This document shows positions 1 through 10,928 of a stretch of 64,000 nucleotides of DNA, piece after piece. Position 1 is the first letter of the stretch; every line of letters starts with the position of its first letter. The stretch comes from Earliella scabrosa (taxonomy: Eukaryota > Basidiomycota > Agaricomycetes > Polyporales > Polyporaceae). The stretch is from positions 496,001-560,000 of the forward strand of contig JABYQQ010000023.1 in assembly GCA_022605405.1 (NCBI GenBank), read 5' to 3'. The notes beneath the pieces are model-generated. The model saw only the letters and a list, made by a program, of their open reading frames with translations, searched no databases and was not told the DNA's origin. A program made the position numbers and the translations under genes.

Positions 1-648
1 GACGCGTCGTCGCGATGTCTTGCTTGTGATGTGCTCGAGACGGGTTGCAGGAAGATATGCAAGGAGAATCTGACCTCGGCGAGACGGCTTGCGGCGCACG
101 TCCTTGGGAAGGTTGCCGATGGTCATGTATACCGGATAGGCTGTCTTGTTGCCGAACACTGTAAGCTGAGTCTTGTCGGAAGAGATGATGATCGGAATGA
201 CGGTGGCCCCTGGCTTGCGCCTCTCGAGCTCCTTCTACAACTCAGTTAGTGGAAAGCACAAATGGCTGAAGAGCACGAGGGTGCATACCAGCGTATCCCA
301 CCACCATCGACCCGTATGCATGTCAAAGTACACCCGCACTGAGTGGTCCGCGTCGGCGTAATGACGCTCGGGCATGAACACAAGTATCCCTGTGAAGTCG
401 GGATCTCCGTAGAGTGCACGGATACATTGGATCACGTCGCGGTAGAAGACTTCAAATGCTTTGCCTGCAACGATGATTTTGCGACGCGTGAAACGCGGGC
501 GGCCAGACGTAAGTTCCTCGTCGACGATGTCATTGAGCTCCTGCGAGTTCTTGAAGGATAAACCCAGGAGAGAGACGAGCTATGGATTGCAGGAGATGGG
601 TTTTGGTAGATGACTCAATGAGGAGAAATCCGAGTCAACTCACATCTT

Positions 649-653
649 CGATC
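649..653. repeat. Left target-site duplication of the solo LTR
   Basis: CGATC here is repeated exactly at 1163-1167 on the other side of the LTR. A 5-bp duplication is normal for Ty3/gypsy- and Ty1/copia-type integrases. Confidence 0.85.
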
Positions 654-1162
654 TGTTACGATTATTCCAGCTAAGTAGCTTCATTACGTAACACCCCTTT
701 CTTTTCCTTTATCGTCGTCTTCCTCGGACTCCTCGGTCGTCATCTCCCTCGTCATCTGCTACTTTCATATTCATCATCGCCTCGCTCATTGCCTCGCTCA
801 CCGCCTTGCTCATCGCCCCGCTCCTATTTCATATTCGTGTACAGCCTCGGACACTGCCTCGCCTTTTATTTCCAATACTCGCACAGCTTCCGTACAGCCT
901 CCTTATTTCTATTTCACATGGACACTGCCTCGTATGTATCACGTGCGCCCTGTGGGCCAGTATATAAGGCTGAGGGTCTCCAGCAAGGAGCCCCAGTTTC
1001 GATCTCCTGTTTACCTTCCTCGTTTACTCTCGGACTACATACATGCCTCCGGGCTTGTATCACATCTGTACTAGCATCGTTATCGACGAATAGACATCTT
1101 TCTACGGGTCATTTGAAGTCTCCTTGTGCGCTCGAACGCCTCAAGTAACTTCAATCTTAACA
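654..1162 (+). mobile_element. Solo LTR of an LTR retrotransposon inserted in the Plavaka gene
   Basis: The 509-bp segment begins TGTTACG and ends CTTAACA, so it has the TG...CA ends and the TGTTA/TAACA inverted termini of an LTR. It is flanked by the same 5-bp sequence, CGATC, at 649-653 and 1163-1167. A TATA box (TATATAAGG, from 961) is followed by a CT-rich stretch, which places transcription on the plus strand, opposite to the host gene. No gag or pol sequence is present, so this is a solo LTR left by recombination between the two LTRs of a full element. Confidence 0.85.
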
Positions 1163-2197
1163 CGATCTTTAAGAGCTCTGTGACTGCAGTAGATCCCGGT
1201 CCACGTGTCTTCGCCCACTTCGCAATCTCCCAATCGATGCGCGAGTGAAATGGAGCATATGGGTTGTCACCTGAGGCGTCAACCGAGGCTTCATACAGCT
1301 CGTAGGAGGAACTGGTACGGCCTTGATTGATGGGGGCACCCGCATGGGTTCCAGGAAAGCGGACCACGTACGTTTTGAACCGCAGTCGCTCCTGTGCCTG
1401 CCGCTGGGCCTCTTGCTGTTTGGCAACTTCATTGTCGGTGACCCCGGCATCTTGAGCTGCTGCACCTGCACCAACATTAGTCGGCGGGGGTTCCTAGCCT
1501 GTCTCCTCCTCAAGGTGGTCAGCATCCTCCTCGGCATCGCCCTCCTCTTCTGCGCCGTCCTCATCATTGTGGCCGTCTTCACCCTCTCCACCTTCCTCGG
1601 CCCCTTGATACTCATCGTAGTCGTCAAACTCTCGAGCGTCGTAGTCACCAAAGAAATCACTCTCGAAGGGCTGTGCGATTTTATCGTCGCCAGGTTCGCC
1701 ATCGTTTATGGGTTCGACGGGCGGGTCAGACGTAGGTGGTGGCGGCCCATTGCTGTCGGAGTCGGAAGCAAAGAATTCTCTTTCCCGGATAGCAGTGCAT
1801 AGAGGGCGGCAGGTCTGCAGAAGATGCTGGTTATAGCCCGTGATTGAGAAGTCCTTTGAACATCCCGCGCATACTCGACGAGCCGGGTTAGGTAGAGCCT
1901 GTGTAGAGGTTCGCTTTTTACGAGCGGGCATCGTGCAGGGGATGGTGATAGTGAGCAAGATGGATCGATTGCACGAGGACAATGTGGAAGTACATGTCAC
2001 TGGATCAGGCGGTAAATCATCGCGCTAGCCGAGGGCACGTTCCGAGAGTTACCCACTCGCCCTTGCCTCCCGAGTGTTTCACCACTCACCTTACACCTGC
2101 CACGTCGTCGTCCCTCGTTGAACGACGCTTTAATCTCCTGCGTATCTCCCTACCATACCTCGTACGTATTAACCCACCATTCCTTACAACCCCAACC

Positions 2198-4492
2198 ATG
2201 GCCGGCCATCGCATTGTCGAATCTGATGCTGAGGACGACGCGCCACCACGCAAGTCAGTCAAGCCATCGCCCAAACCTGGGAGAGGTACTTTGCCTCACC
2301 GTTATGTCCTCACTACTGGCTAACCTCTGTCAGTGACAAGCCAGCGTGCATCCAAAGCTAAAGCGGCCGAAGGTTAGTCATGTCATACATACAGCATTCA
2401 TGCCATAGCCTCAACTCACTGTAGCATGGCAAGACCTGGTTCCTGGCTCGAAAGCTCCTGTGAAGAAGCCTGGTATGTTGTATCCCAGTCTCGGTGCGGC
2501 GTCGGAATGGATCATGATGACTCCTGCAGTCAAACCTGCGCAAGTCGCCAATGCAGCTATCAGTGATGCAACTGTCAGCAAGAAGAAGTCGACCAAGAAG
2601 AAGACGTATTGCCCACCTACTATCAATCTCGACACTTCTGAGGACGAGGACGAGAGTCAGCCGGTCACTCAAACCCAGAAGTCGTCCAAGGGCTTACCCG
2701 TTGTTGTTGCAACACCTCCGAAGGCCTCGACTCCCTCCAAGCACGGCTCTTCCAAGTCGTTGAAGTCCACTTTCTCGTTGGTGCAATCCAAGGCAACGCC
2801 AGTCGAGAAGGTTTCAAAGGCGAGGCAACCTCGGGCTGGTGAGACGACAAAGTCGAAGGCCGTCAAGCAGGTGGAGACTGAGAGCAACGAGGAGGATGCC
2901 GACGATGAGAATGAAACCTCTGAGGAGGACGAAGCTGAGGAGGAGGTGGACAAAGACGGCGACGCGGAGAGCTCATCTGAAGATGAGGAGAGCGGAACAG
3001 ACAAGATGGAACCACGTGCGCTCGAAGCCATGTTGAACACCGAGGTGAGCATGACTTCCCACGCACCTTGCTTCGCTCCTCGAGACTCTATCAAACTGCA
3101 GGCTGTGATCATTGTTGACGACGACAACGGTGACGTTCAAAGTGGCGACGACAACGAAGAGACACAAGAGCACGACGCACCTGATCATTCCCTCAACGAC
3201 AAGGATCCTTCAGATGGGCGCTCGCAGACGTCGAGCAAGAGGCGCCCTCTCGAGTTGACCTCTACCAGCGAGGATGGGGAGCTCGTGAAGGTACGTTCTA
3301 CTGTTTCTCCGCTGCTTCCCTTGACCTTCACGCTCTATACTTACAGCCGGATCCACCAAAGCCGAAGAAGGTGAAGAAGGTGAAGAGGGCGAAGAAGGCG
3401 GAACAGCAGTCCGCTCAAGTGGTTCAGGCCGGGAAGAAGCAAGGTCATACTAGCAATGCGCAGACACTAAAGGATACACCAGGCAAGGTCAAGGCGAAGA
3501 AGAACGAACGTCCGAAGGAGCCTGAGAAGGCAAAGGGCAATGCATCCGTCGAGTCTGGTAAGTGCTGATCTTGCTCTCAAGCAGTGTTCCGACCCCTCAG
3601 GATGCCCCTTCGTGCAGCTGCGCCGAAGAGGAAACGCTCGAATCCTGACGAGGTGAGTAACACACCCTTGCTCTCGGTGCCATGTCCTCAAGTACCTGCA
3701 AAGACCATTAAATTCGCCGACGACTCCCATGCAAGTACAGAGGAGCGGACTCCATCCAAGCGTTCAAAGACCCGGGATTCCGCACGGAATGTGAGTATCA
3801 TGGCATTGCTCCGAAGTCATAGTGTCATACTAACGGTTGGTGCAGGATGACGAAGATGACCTGTCTGAGGTTTCGTCGGACGAGGACAACGATGGGAACG
3901 ACTCCGGTATCGACCTCGTCTTGACGCCCGGCAGCAGTAAGCTCTCACTGCGCGCGCAGCATGGTCGTGTCAAGAGAGTTGCATCTCGTGCCATCGATGA
4001 ACTCCTCACCGACGTCTGTCTCATCAACGCCTTCCCTGACGGTCCCGAGAAGTCGTCCGACTTTGCCAAATGTGCCTTGATCAAGAGTGCAAAGGCGTAC
4101 GGATATACCAACATCGTCAACCGCCTCAAGAAGGACAAGCATTACTGCCTCAAATTGACGACCATCGTGAGGTCTATCTTGACCGCGTGATTGGTGTACT
4201 GACGCTTTTCTAGCCTGTACAGCGTCTGCCTAATTTTCGTGGCAAGTTCAAGAAGGCGACTGATTCTGCACCACCCAATCTGTACGGACTGGTCAGTGGC
4301 GACGTCGACTTCGTGTCATGGCTTCAGGAGAGCGACCGCTTTGTCTTCCCTAACGACTACAAGGTAGCGTCGCTTCACTGTCACTGTCAGTATCCATGCG
4401 CTCATCCATCCTCGCAGAAGGACACCGTCGATGGGAACAAGCCGTTCAAGCTGCCTGTCTTAGGTCGGGAGGGGAGTAACCTAGTAGCGTGA
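2198..4492 (+). CDS. DUF6532-type protein, copy 1, 3'-truncated
   Basis: A multi-exon plus-strand gene starts at ATG 2198 (context ACCATGG). Exons that I could join in frame are 2198-2285, 2334-2372, 2425-3044, 3102-3290, 3347-3557, 3585-3652, about 3700-3790, 3846-4166, 4214-4363 and 4417-4492. The N-terminal two thirds is low-complexity, with Lys/Ser-rich basic runs alternating with Glu/Asp-rich blocks, as in a nuclear or chromatin-type protein. The C-terminal part is a folded domain with NAFPDGPEKSSDFAK and PVQRLPNFRGKFKKATD, which I recognise as the basidiomycete DUF6532 domain; its function is unknown. Compared with the copies at 19.3-21 kb and 52.5-54.9 kb, this one stops right after KPFKLPVL and lacks roughly the last 100 residues, replaced by nine unrelated codons and a TGA. 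The gene may still be transcribed, but it is likely a truncated copy. Confidence 0.7.
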
Positions 4493-5549
4493 TCACAGAC
4501 AGACGACACGCTGGTGAACGTGGGCGATATGTCAAAACACGGGTTTTGAGGCTACTGTTGTTTGAGGAGGTTGGGCAGCCAGGGACAGCCTGGGGACAGC
4601 AGAGAACAGCAGTCTTCCAAATGTGTCGAGGGGCGCCTTGAGACTGCCGGGTGTCTATTCCCTCCCTTTCTGAGTTGCGTGTCTTCGCCAAGTTCCCTTT
4701 GTGTACTCTTCTGAATTCTGCTCCTTGCCTCTGAACCTGTTTACCGCGCTCATCGTCATATGAAGACATGCCAAGTGGCGAAGTCTGCCAATGCGCTACA
4801 GCCCCAATCGAGTCCGTATGTAACTAGTACTGACCTAGTGAGCTCTCAAGCTAGGAAGCATCGGAAACCCTGCAAACTGCTAACGGTGCTACTGCAGCGC
4901 CGTCAGCACAGCTTAGTGCTGTCAGCGTGGTAGCGCAGCAGAATACCACTCGTAACAACCCAAGTTCTTCTGTTTTGATTGGTGTCATTCATCATGTATA
5001 GACACTAACTAATGCTGTATACTTGATTCCAGCCGCCACGAGTCTTTGCAGTGGCAGAAATAAATGTGTTAGCGCCGTTAGCGCCGCTAGCACTTTCCCG
5101 GGTTACCGATGAGCTCGTACGATCGTGGAAGGTCATAACTGCGTACACTACCACCACCCCACGGTAAGTGTGCGCCGTCGCATAGCTTCTAAGGCCGTGG
5201 TGATGGCGATGAGAACTTGGTGTTCTCGTAGGCACGCACAAGACTCCGCGGTCTGCGTGTGCCAACATACTGATAATAGCGAGCTTTTCTATATCATCTG
5301 CGCCGACCGCGGCCTTCATCCGTGAGGTCCTCACAAAGCGTACTGATCAACGCGTGCACAGGTTGCTGGAGTCGTCCGCCACGCTGGTGTGTGGTCAGCT
5401 TTGTCGCAAGTTCACAATCATCGCACCGTATGCGAAGGGCCACCCGCAGATTAAGTTAAAAGCGCACGCGCGCGAACCATGAAACCTTCAACATCTTGCG
5501 CTTCATCCTCGCACCCTCCATCTTGTCGCGCACGGTGTCCGAGACCTTC
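4493..5549. other. Intergenic stretch without recognisable gene
   Basis: No reading frame here has coding character. This is where the last third of the DUF6532 domain should lie, but no trace of it was found in any frame, so the truncation of copy 1 is a real loss and not a frameshift. Confidence 0.5.
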
Positions 5550-6768
5550 ATGATGAATTTGCGCAGTGGCAAGACGACGGCCCTCACCCAGCGACCCCGT
5601 TCAGCTCTCCGCAAGACTCGCTCGTCATCCTCGAAAGTCCGAGCCTTGCCCTCTAAAGCCCAGGCTCCTCCGAAAGCCCGTCAGCGCGCGAGGAAGCACT
5701 GGAAGAGCACGAGAACTGGTCGTCGCAAGACCTTCCGTGAGCGAGCGCGAGCGCTTGCTGAACAGCAACCCCGCCTTGACCGGTCTTGCCCTCATCTCGC
5801 AAAAGAGAGGATCGTGTGCATGACAGGCACAAGGGACGATGCCCACTTCTACATTCGCGTAAGTCCTCCCTCCTGTCTCTGCATCGCCAAGCTAACTTGT
5901 GCTCGACAGTGCGAGATCGACGAGTGTCACTGGTGGATGAGCCGGCAATTCACGTCTCAACGCGTGCGGCGCGACAAGCTGGCCGAACTCAACAAGCAAC
6001 ACCCGCCGTGCGCACTCGACAAAATCACGAAAGCTGAACAGGAGCGCCAGGCGGTCGCCGCGATGTTGCGCGCTAAGAGCTTGGACCATGACCCAGCTGC
6101 CGTCGATGCGTACTTGTACGGTGGATGGGATATCGACTCCGACTCGGGCGATGAGACCTCGGACGATGAGGAGGAAGGCATGTCTACCTGCTTCCTCCTG
6201 TATTTGCTGCACTAACAGCTACTGCACAGGTTCGGTAGACATGGATTCTGATGCTCGCTCATCCCCAACCGCCTCGCAGCGCGCACGTTCGCCCACTGTC
6301 TCCGACTACATCGCGCTTGGGATCCCCATGTGGAACGTGTATGCCTATCTCGCGGTGAGGTCTCTGTCGTGCATTCTGTTGATCTAGCTCATAGATCCGT
6401 CCAAAATGGCCAGGGAACGCGCATTGGACGATTCAACATTTGTCAATTCCGTGACGAGGTCACTCGCTTTGGCATTCCCCTCGACGAGATGATTGCCTTT
6501 TTTACGCGCTCACACGGAGACTGGCGCTTCATCCAAGTCAACGATATCTTACCCCACGTTATCAAGCTCCAGTGTGACGACGACTTTGTCTGGGCCCGCT
6601 TCCGGGTTACCGACCTCCCAGGTCTCTTCCTCCATGCGCGTGAGTGCTGCCGTGTTGTTGCATAGTATGAGGACCCTGACTCTGGTATCAGCTGGTCTAG
6701 CTCCCCCTGACTGGAATGGTCTCGCACAGGGACACATCCAGCGTGTTCCATCACCCTGGATTCTGTGA
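5550..6768 (+). CDS. Unrecognised fungal family protein, Arg/Lys-rich N-terminus
   Basis: Two ATGs stand in tandem at 5550 and 5553. The upstream frame has no other ATG before a stop in the region I could check, so 5550 is taken as start. The exons read 5550-5858, 5910 to about 6190, about 6231-6360, then about 6405-6768, ending in WIL and a TGA. The N-terminus is strongly basic (LRSGKTTALTQRPRSALRKT and on). A middle segment has CEIDECHWWMSRQF, which could bind metal, followed by a long helical charged stretch and an acidic DSDSGDETSDDEEE block. The C-terminal part (RFNICQFRDEVTRFGIPLDE, then DDFVWARFRVTDLPGLF) looks like a folded domain. The intron near 6190 would need a GC-AG donor to keep the frame. 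I do not recognise the family. It lies between the truncated DUF6532 gene and another unknown gene on the same strand. Confidence 0.45.
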
Positions 6769-6997
6769 TGTTGATGAAGTGTCCGTGACTGTCGCAAACT
6801 TATGCTACAAGCCCTTCCTTGGCTTCTTGGCTGTATGACCACCATGTATACTGTATGTACCGTGCATGCGCCTCGTAATGAAACTTGTATCGTATGACAT
6901 CATAGCATGGGTGTAGTGCCTGCATTTGGACCTTGAGACGCCCAGAAGCGTGTAGTAATGGAGACGCCCGTGAGCTGACGTCCCACCCATTTCTCTC

Positions 6998-8517
6998 ATG
7001 CTCTATGCCAGTGATGTCTCCCTTGTACTCCCCCTGAGCCTCAATCCGTTCGACGCCCAGCAAGCATTAGCCACTCCTGTTCTTACTAACCCTCTGTTGT
7101 CCAGAGACTTATGCGCAGCCCCCGCAGGCAGAACTTGGTGTTCTCGCCCGCACCCGAAAGACTCTGAGGTCCTCGGGTGTGCTCACAAAGCCGGAACACA
7201 CTTTCCCTCTGCCGATCGAGGCCGACAACACACACGATGTGTACTGCGGCCCGGGGCCACTTGCAAAGGTGAACACAATGGCCACCCTTGCGACTCCAAT
7301 CAAGAGCGGAATGACTCTCCGAGTGTCGTTCACTACCACTTCCACTTAGACGAGAGGTACTGGGACCGCGTTGGCACTGTATATGAGATGGTACGTTGAT
7401 ACTCTTACTACCAAATGAATGCTTTCTCACTCTCTATCAGTGCATCGGGCCAGAGAATGAGTGGTGCGCCAACCATGCGACACCACTCGCATGCCAGATG
7501 TTGTCTCAACAGCGACTGGACTTCCTCGCGGCCTCGAAGTCCCTCAGCCCCCCTCCATACAATAGCGAAATGCGCAGAGGGCAAGTCGTACTCTGGCACG
7601 AGGAACTCGCTGACAAAATGCGCGTCCAGCACCCCGAGGTGAAGCTCCCTGCCACCCTCCTCCATTATCTCAACATCATTCCGCGTGCTGCGAAGGACTC
7701 CACGCGTGCTACGTCCTCGTCTTCCTGCGCTGTGAAGGACAACACTCCTACGGCGTCCTCGCCTGCCGTTTGCGTTGACAGAGGCCTTCCTCCCAAAGGG
7801 ACGTCCTCCCAAGCCGCTGTTACGGGGCGAGGACGGCCCAAGAACCCCACGTGTAGTGTCGAAGTCATCGTCTTTGTACGCGTGAGTACAGTTTTCAGCG
7901 CGGCACCACCTCGATACTCATCTGTTGTACAGGATGCTGCTGACCCCGAGGTGATCACAGCCAAGGGTATCCTTCGCGACGGCCTAGTCGAACTTGTGTT
8001 CGTGCAGGTTGAGATCGACATGGTCCTGCGGTGATATCTTATGCCTGGTCAGCAGCCCGACTCGCTCCGATTCCTGCGATGGCACACATCCATTGACGAC
8101 TGGAGCGAGTTTCCAAGGCGCTCTCACTCAAATTGGCTTGCGCCCGGTGAGCACCTCTTGTATCGGGAGCTCAGCGTGAGCCACATGCCGCGCTTCCAGG
8201 AGTGGAAGGCCTACGCCACCGGCGGGTCATCCTCAAAACCGACAACCCTCTCGCTGAGTGGCAGCGCTTTGCCACAAACCCACGTCGGTGCTGGCGAAAG
8301 CGCTACTGCCCCTCGTGTAACTCCCGCCGGCACTGCCGAGACCGCTGCCGCCCCTCACGCAACGCTCAAGCGAGCTCGTGATAGCGTGGCCGACAACACG
8401 AGGAGGACCATTGACCCGCTGATCCGTCCGGAGGGTGGCCCCGCGGGCGAAATCAGCGCGTGCAAGAAGGCACGGATCTTTATTGACCTCACTGAGATTG
8501 ATGACAACAAGGAGTGA
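6998..8517 (+). pseudogene. Unrecognised fungal family gene with one internal stop
   Basis: Exons 6998-7390, 7441-7881 and 7933-8517 join in phase 0 with good GT and AG ends. The product would be about 470 aa. It begins with a low-complexity region. Next come a segment ending RYWDRVGTVYEM joined to CIGPENEWCANHATP, a Ser/Pro-rich linker, and a C-terminal domain (LRFLRWHTSIDDWSEFPRR and on). It closes with a short tail KKARIFIDLTEIDDNKE. In the last exon a TGA at 8032-8034 interrupts the frame, which then stays open for another 160 codons with unchanged coding character. A single CGA-to-TGA change explains it. If the stop is real and not an error, the protein loses its C-terminal third. The start is the first ATG of the open frame and may be too far upstream. 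The function is unknown. Confidence 0.45.
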
Positions 8518-10468
8518 CGTTGTATCCATAGACATTCATGTATTAATGCAACATTATCAACGATTGAAACCAGCACTATGTTATCGACGACTGAAACCGC
8601 ACCTCTCGCTTCCACAGTGGCTCATCAAAAGTAAAGTTCGGCTATTTGAACCACTGAAGTGTGGCCACAATGCTTTGACCCACGGCTCGCCGGGAGTAGT
8701 TTCCGGGTGGCCAACTCTTGTCTGCAAGGCCCAGCTTTGACCTCTGTAGCTTGCATATAACATGGTGCGTCCTCTGCGCTCTCAACTCACATCTCCACAT
8801 TCACGTTGAACCACCCCTTGCTCAACTACCCCTTGCTCCCGTCTTATGATGTCGTCTTCAGCTGTTCCCCGCTCTGACGATGCTGCACCAGTCGGCTCAA
8901 AGTCGACCGAACTGCCCGTCATAGCTGCTTCATTGAGCCACCCAGCCACCTCCGCTCACAACCTGCCTGTGCCCATCGACTCGACCGATGAGGAGGACAA
9001 CACGATCACCAACGGCCGCAAGAAGAAGCGCAAGGCGAAGAAGAGCAAGCACGTCATCAAGTCTAAGGCTGCCGCTGTGGCCACAGGCTCTGTCGAGTCA
9101 ACCACCGGTGCGAAGCCGTCTCCCTCCCCTCTCTCCCCTCCTTCAATCTCTACCTCGGCTGCGGCTGCACCGAACGAGACCACTGTTGACGACGCCGACG
9201 ACGAAGGGCCAGCTGGTTCCAAGCCCACGAAGGGGAAGAAGAAGGGCAAGGGTGGTCAGCGCAAGCCGCGCTTCCCGTGGCACCTGTACGAGGAACATCT
9301 GTGGGGGCTTCTCAACGAGTATCTTGCACTCAACAGGCAGCTTGAGCCATGCACCACGCTCAAGAATGCAGCTTTGGCGGTTCCTGGTGCATGAGCGAGG
9401 CCCGTTTGTTGGCTATGTCGATGAGGAGATGAAACTGGTGCGTTCACTATGTGATGCTCTCCCCGCTTTTGATCACTGACACTGCTTCAGGTCGTCTGGA
9501 ACTGGTTTCACAATCGGGAGCAGGAGGTCCATAAGGGTGGCACCGGGAAAGTCGGTGCCCGCAACGCGAAGCTCAACAAGTCCCCGACGATCATCAACAA
9601 GGACTTCGAAGAAACCATCGACGTCTCGCCCATCATCAAGGCCCTCAAGTCCCGTGCAACAGCCGCTTCCACTCTGTGGGCCCACGCGAACCCCGATCTC
9701 ATTGCACAGGAGCACCCGAACGCCTCTATCGGAGCCTGGAGGTCCACCGTAGGACGACTCTTCAGAGAGTTGCCTAAGGAGGAGCGCGACCGTTGGTTCA
9801 CGCTGGCCAAGGAGAAGAAGGCGCGCCAAGAAGCACGTACGATTGGTTCGAGTACGTCAACACAGTTGCTCAAGTACTGATACCTACTTACACCTTTTCA
9901 GGAACCAGGCTACATTCCCTCGCCTCTTGGGTGAGGTCATATCGTCCTTCATTGGATTCAAGCCAGGTAGGATTGGGGCTGCCGTCATTGATGCATGCAT
10001 CGGGATGCGGGACGAGAATGGGATTATCCATACTCACAGGTGCGCGCAGTCTATCTCAGCTAATCGCGCAGCATGTTCTAACACTACCCAGCTTTACTGC
10101 GGGAATGGACAAGGACGCCCCACGCCTCGAAGTCTTCGAGGGAGGGCCGCATCTTGAAGAGATGCAAAGACTGGAGAGATATATGGAGCAATACATCCGT
10201 ACGTCTATCTCTGCAGGTCTAGAGTAGTAGGCAGGGACTCGAATACAATTATCATCCACACGCCTTCTGCCATATTCGTGTGAAACCGCCCTGCCATTCC
10301 ACAATATTGCATCCAGCTTCGCCGCGCAGTGAAGAGATTACTTACTGTTTATGATCTTACAGCTCCGAATCCCGTGAAGCGCGATGCCCAGCTCAAGTAC
10401 TCGGATGACGGGACTCCGAAACTGCCTGCCCTCGATTTCACATGGAACTTCAACCATACCACGTCCAT

Positions 10469-10642
10469 TGGAGTCGTCCCTAGTCGCTGAGGGATGAAGT
10501 CCCTGGCTAGTCGCTGAGCCCGGGATTGTCGTAGACGTGGACGTAGACCTGGACGTAGCGTACATGCGGTGCGCGTGCTGCTATATCCTACGCGCTGCTG
10601 ACTCAGCCTCGCCTATCCTGACGCCCGTCGTGCCCTACTCCA
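10469..10642 (-). repeat. 3' LTR (174 bp) of the short LTR element
   Basis: This is the direct-repeat partner of 12395-12568. Inside it the sequence TAGTCGCTGAG occurs twice, 33 bp apart. Confidence 0.8.
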
Positions 10643-10646
10643 TGTG

Positions 10647-10655
10647 CCCCCCTCC
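10647..10655 (-). other. Polypurine tract next to the 3' LTR
   Basis: On the minus strand the sequence GGAGGGGGG lies four bases before the 3' LTR. This is the expected place and composition for the primer of plus-strand DNA synthesis, and it fixes the orientation of the element. A candidate primer-binding site next to the 5' LTR (TGGTGATGAG, about 12380-12390) is weak. Confidence 0.6.
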
Positions 10656-10928
10656 AAACATGGCGACGTCCTCGTCGCCTCTGTGTCCTACCTATGCTAA
10701 GAGACATCGAGAAGAGGAAACGTTATCGTAGTCAAAGAAGAAGTGCTCAGTGATGAAAGTGAATGCTCGGTGACTGCTGTCAGATCTGAATGCCTAAGGG
10801 GGATGATGTCGTCCATGCAAAGAGTAATCAGCAGAGGGTAGTGAGAAGAGACCATGGGAGAGAGAGGAGACTAGGAGTGAGCATGAAGAGACGATGAGGA
10901 TGAGAGCGTAGCTGACGCGGTCACGTGA

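Larger units (their letters stand above)
1..1931 (-). pseudogene. Plavaka-type DDE transposase, broken, runs off the left edge
   Basis: The reading frame starts at the ATG at 1929-1931 and shows the usual layout of basidiomycete Plavaka transposases. There is an N-terminal Cys/His cluster (VCAGCSKDFSITGYNQHLL), an acidic linker with the typical FFGDYD stretch, then NPYAPFHSRIDWEIAKWAK, and the conserved block PERHYADADHSVRVYFDMHT followed by WWWDT and KPGATVIPIIISSDKTQLTV. An intron of 54 nt (235-288) and one of 64 nt (580-643) have good GT and AG ends. Two lesions break it. An in-frame TAG stands at 1494-1496, where the frame otherwise continues without interruption for 110 codons. A 509-bp LTR is inserted at 654-1162. 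Removing the LTR and one copy of its 5-bp duplication puts the exon back in frame with the next splice donor. The C-terminal part lies outside the window. The family call is by recognition of motifs and is fairly secure; the element's own ends are not visible. Confidence 0.85.

Noticed and set aside
1323..1802. Plus-strand open frame with hydrophobic segments (LLKVVSILLGIALLFCAVLI)
   Set aside because: It is the complement of the acidic, Glu/Asp-coding exon of the transposase; such antisense frames are rich in Leu and Val by codon complementarity.
1494..2000. Apparent independent acidic protein on the minus strand
   Set aside because: The frame continues after its stop into the Plavaka transposase; it is the N-terminal exon of that pseudogene, not a separate gene.
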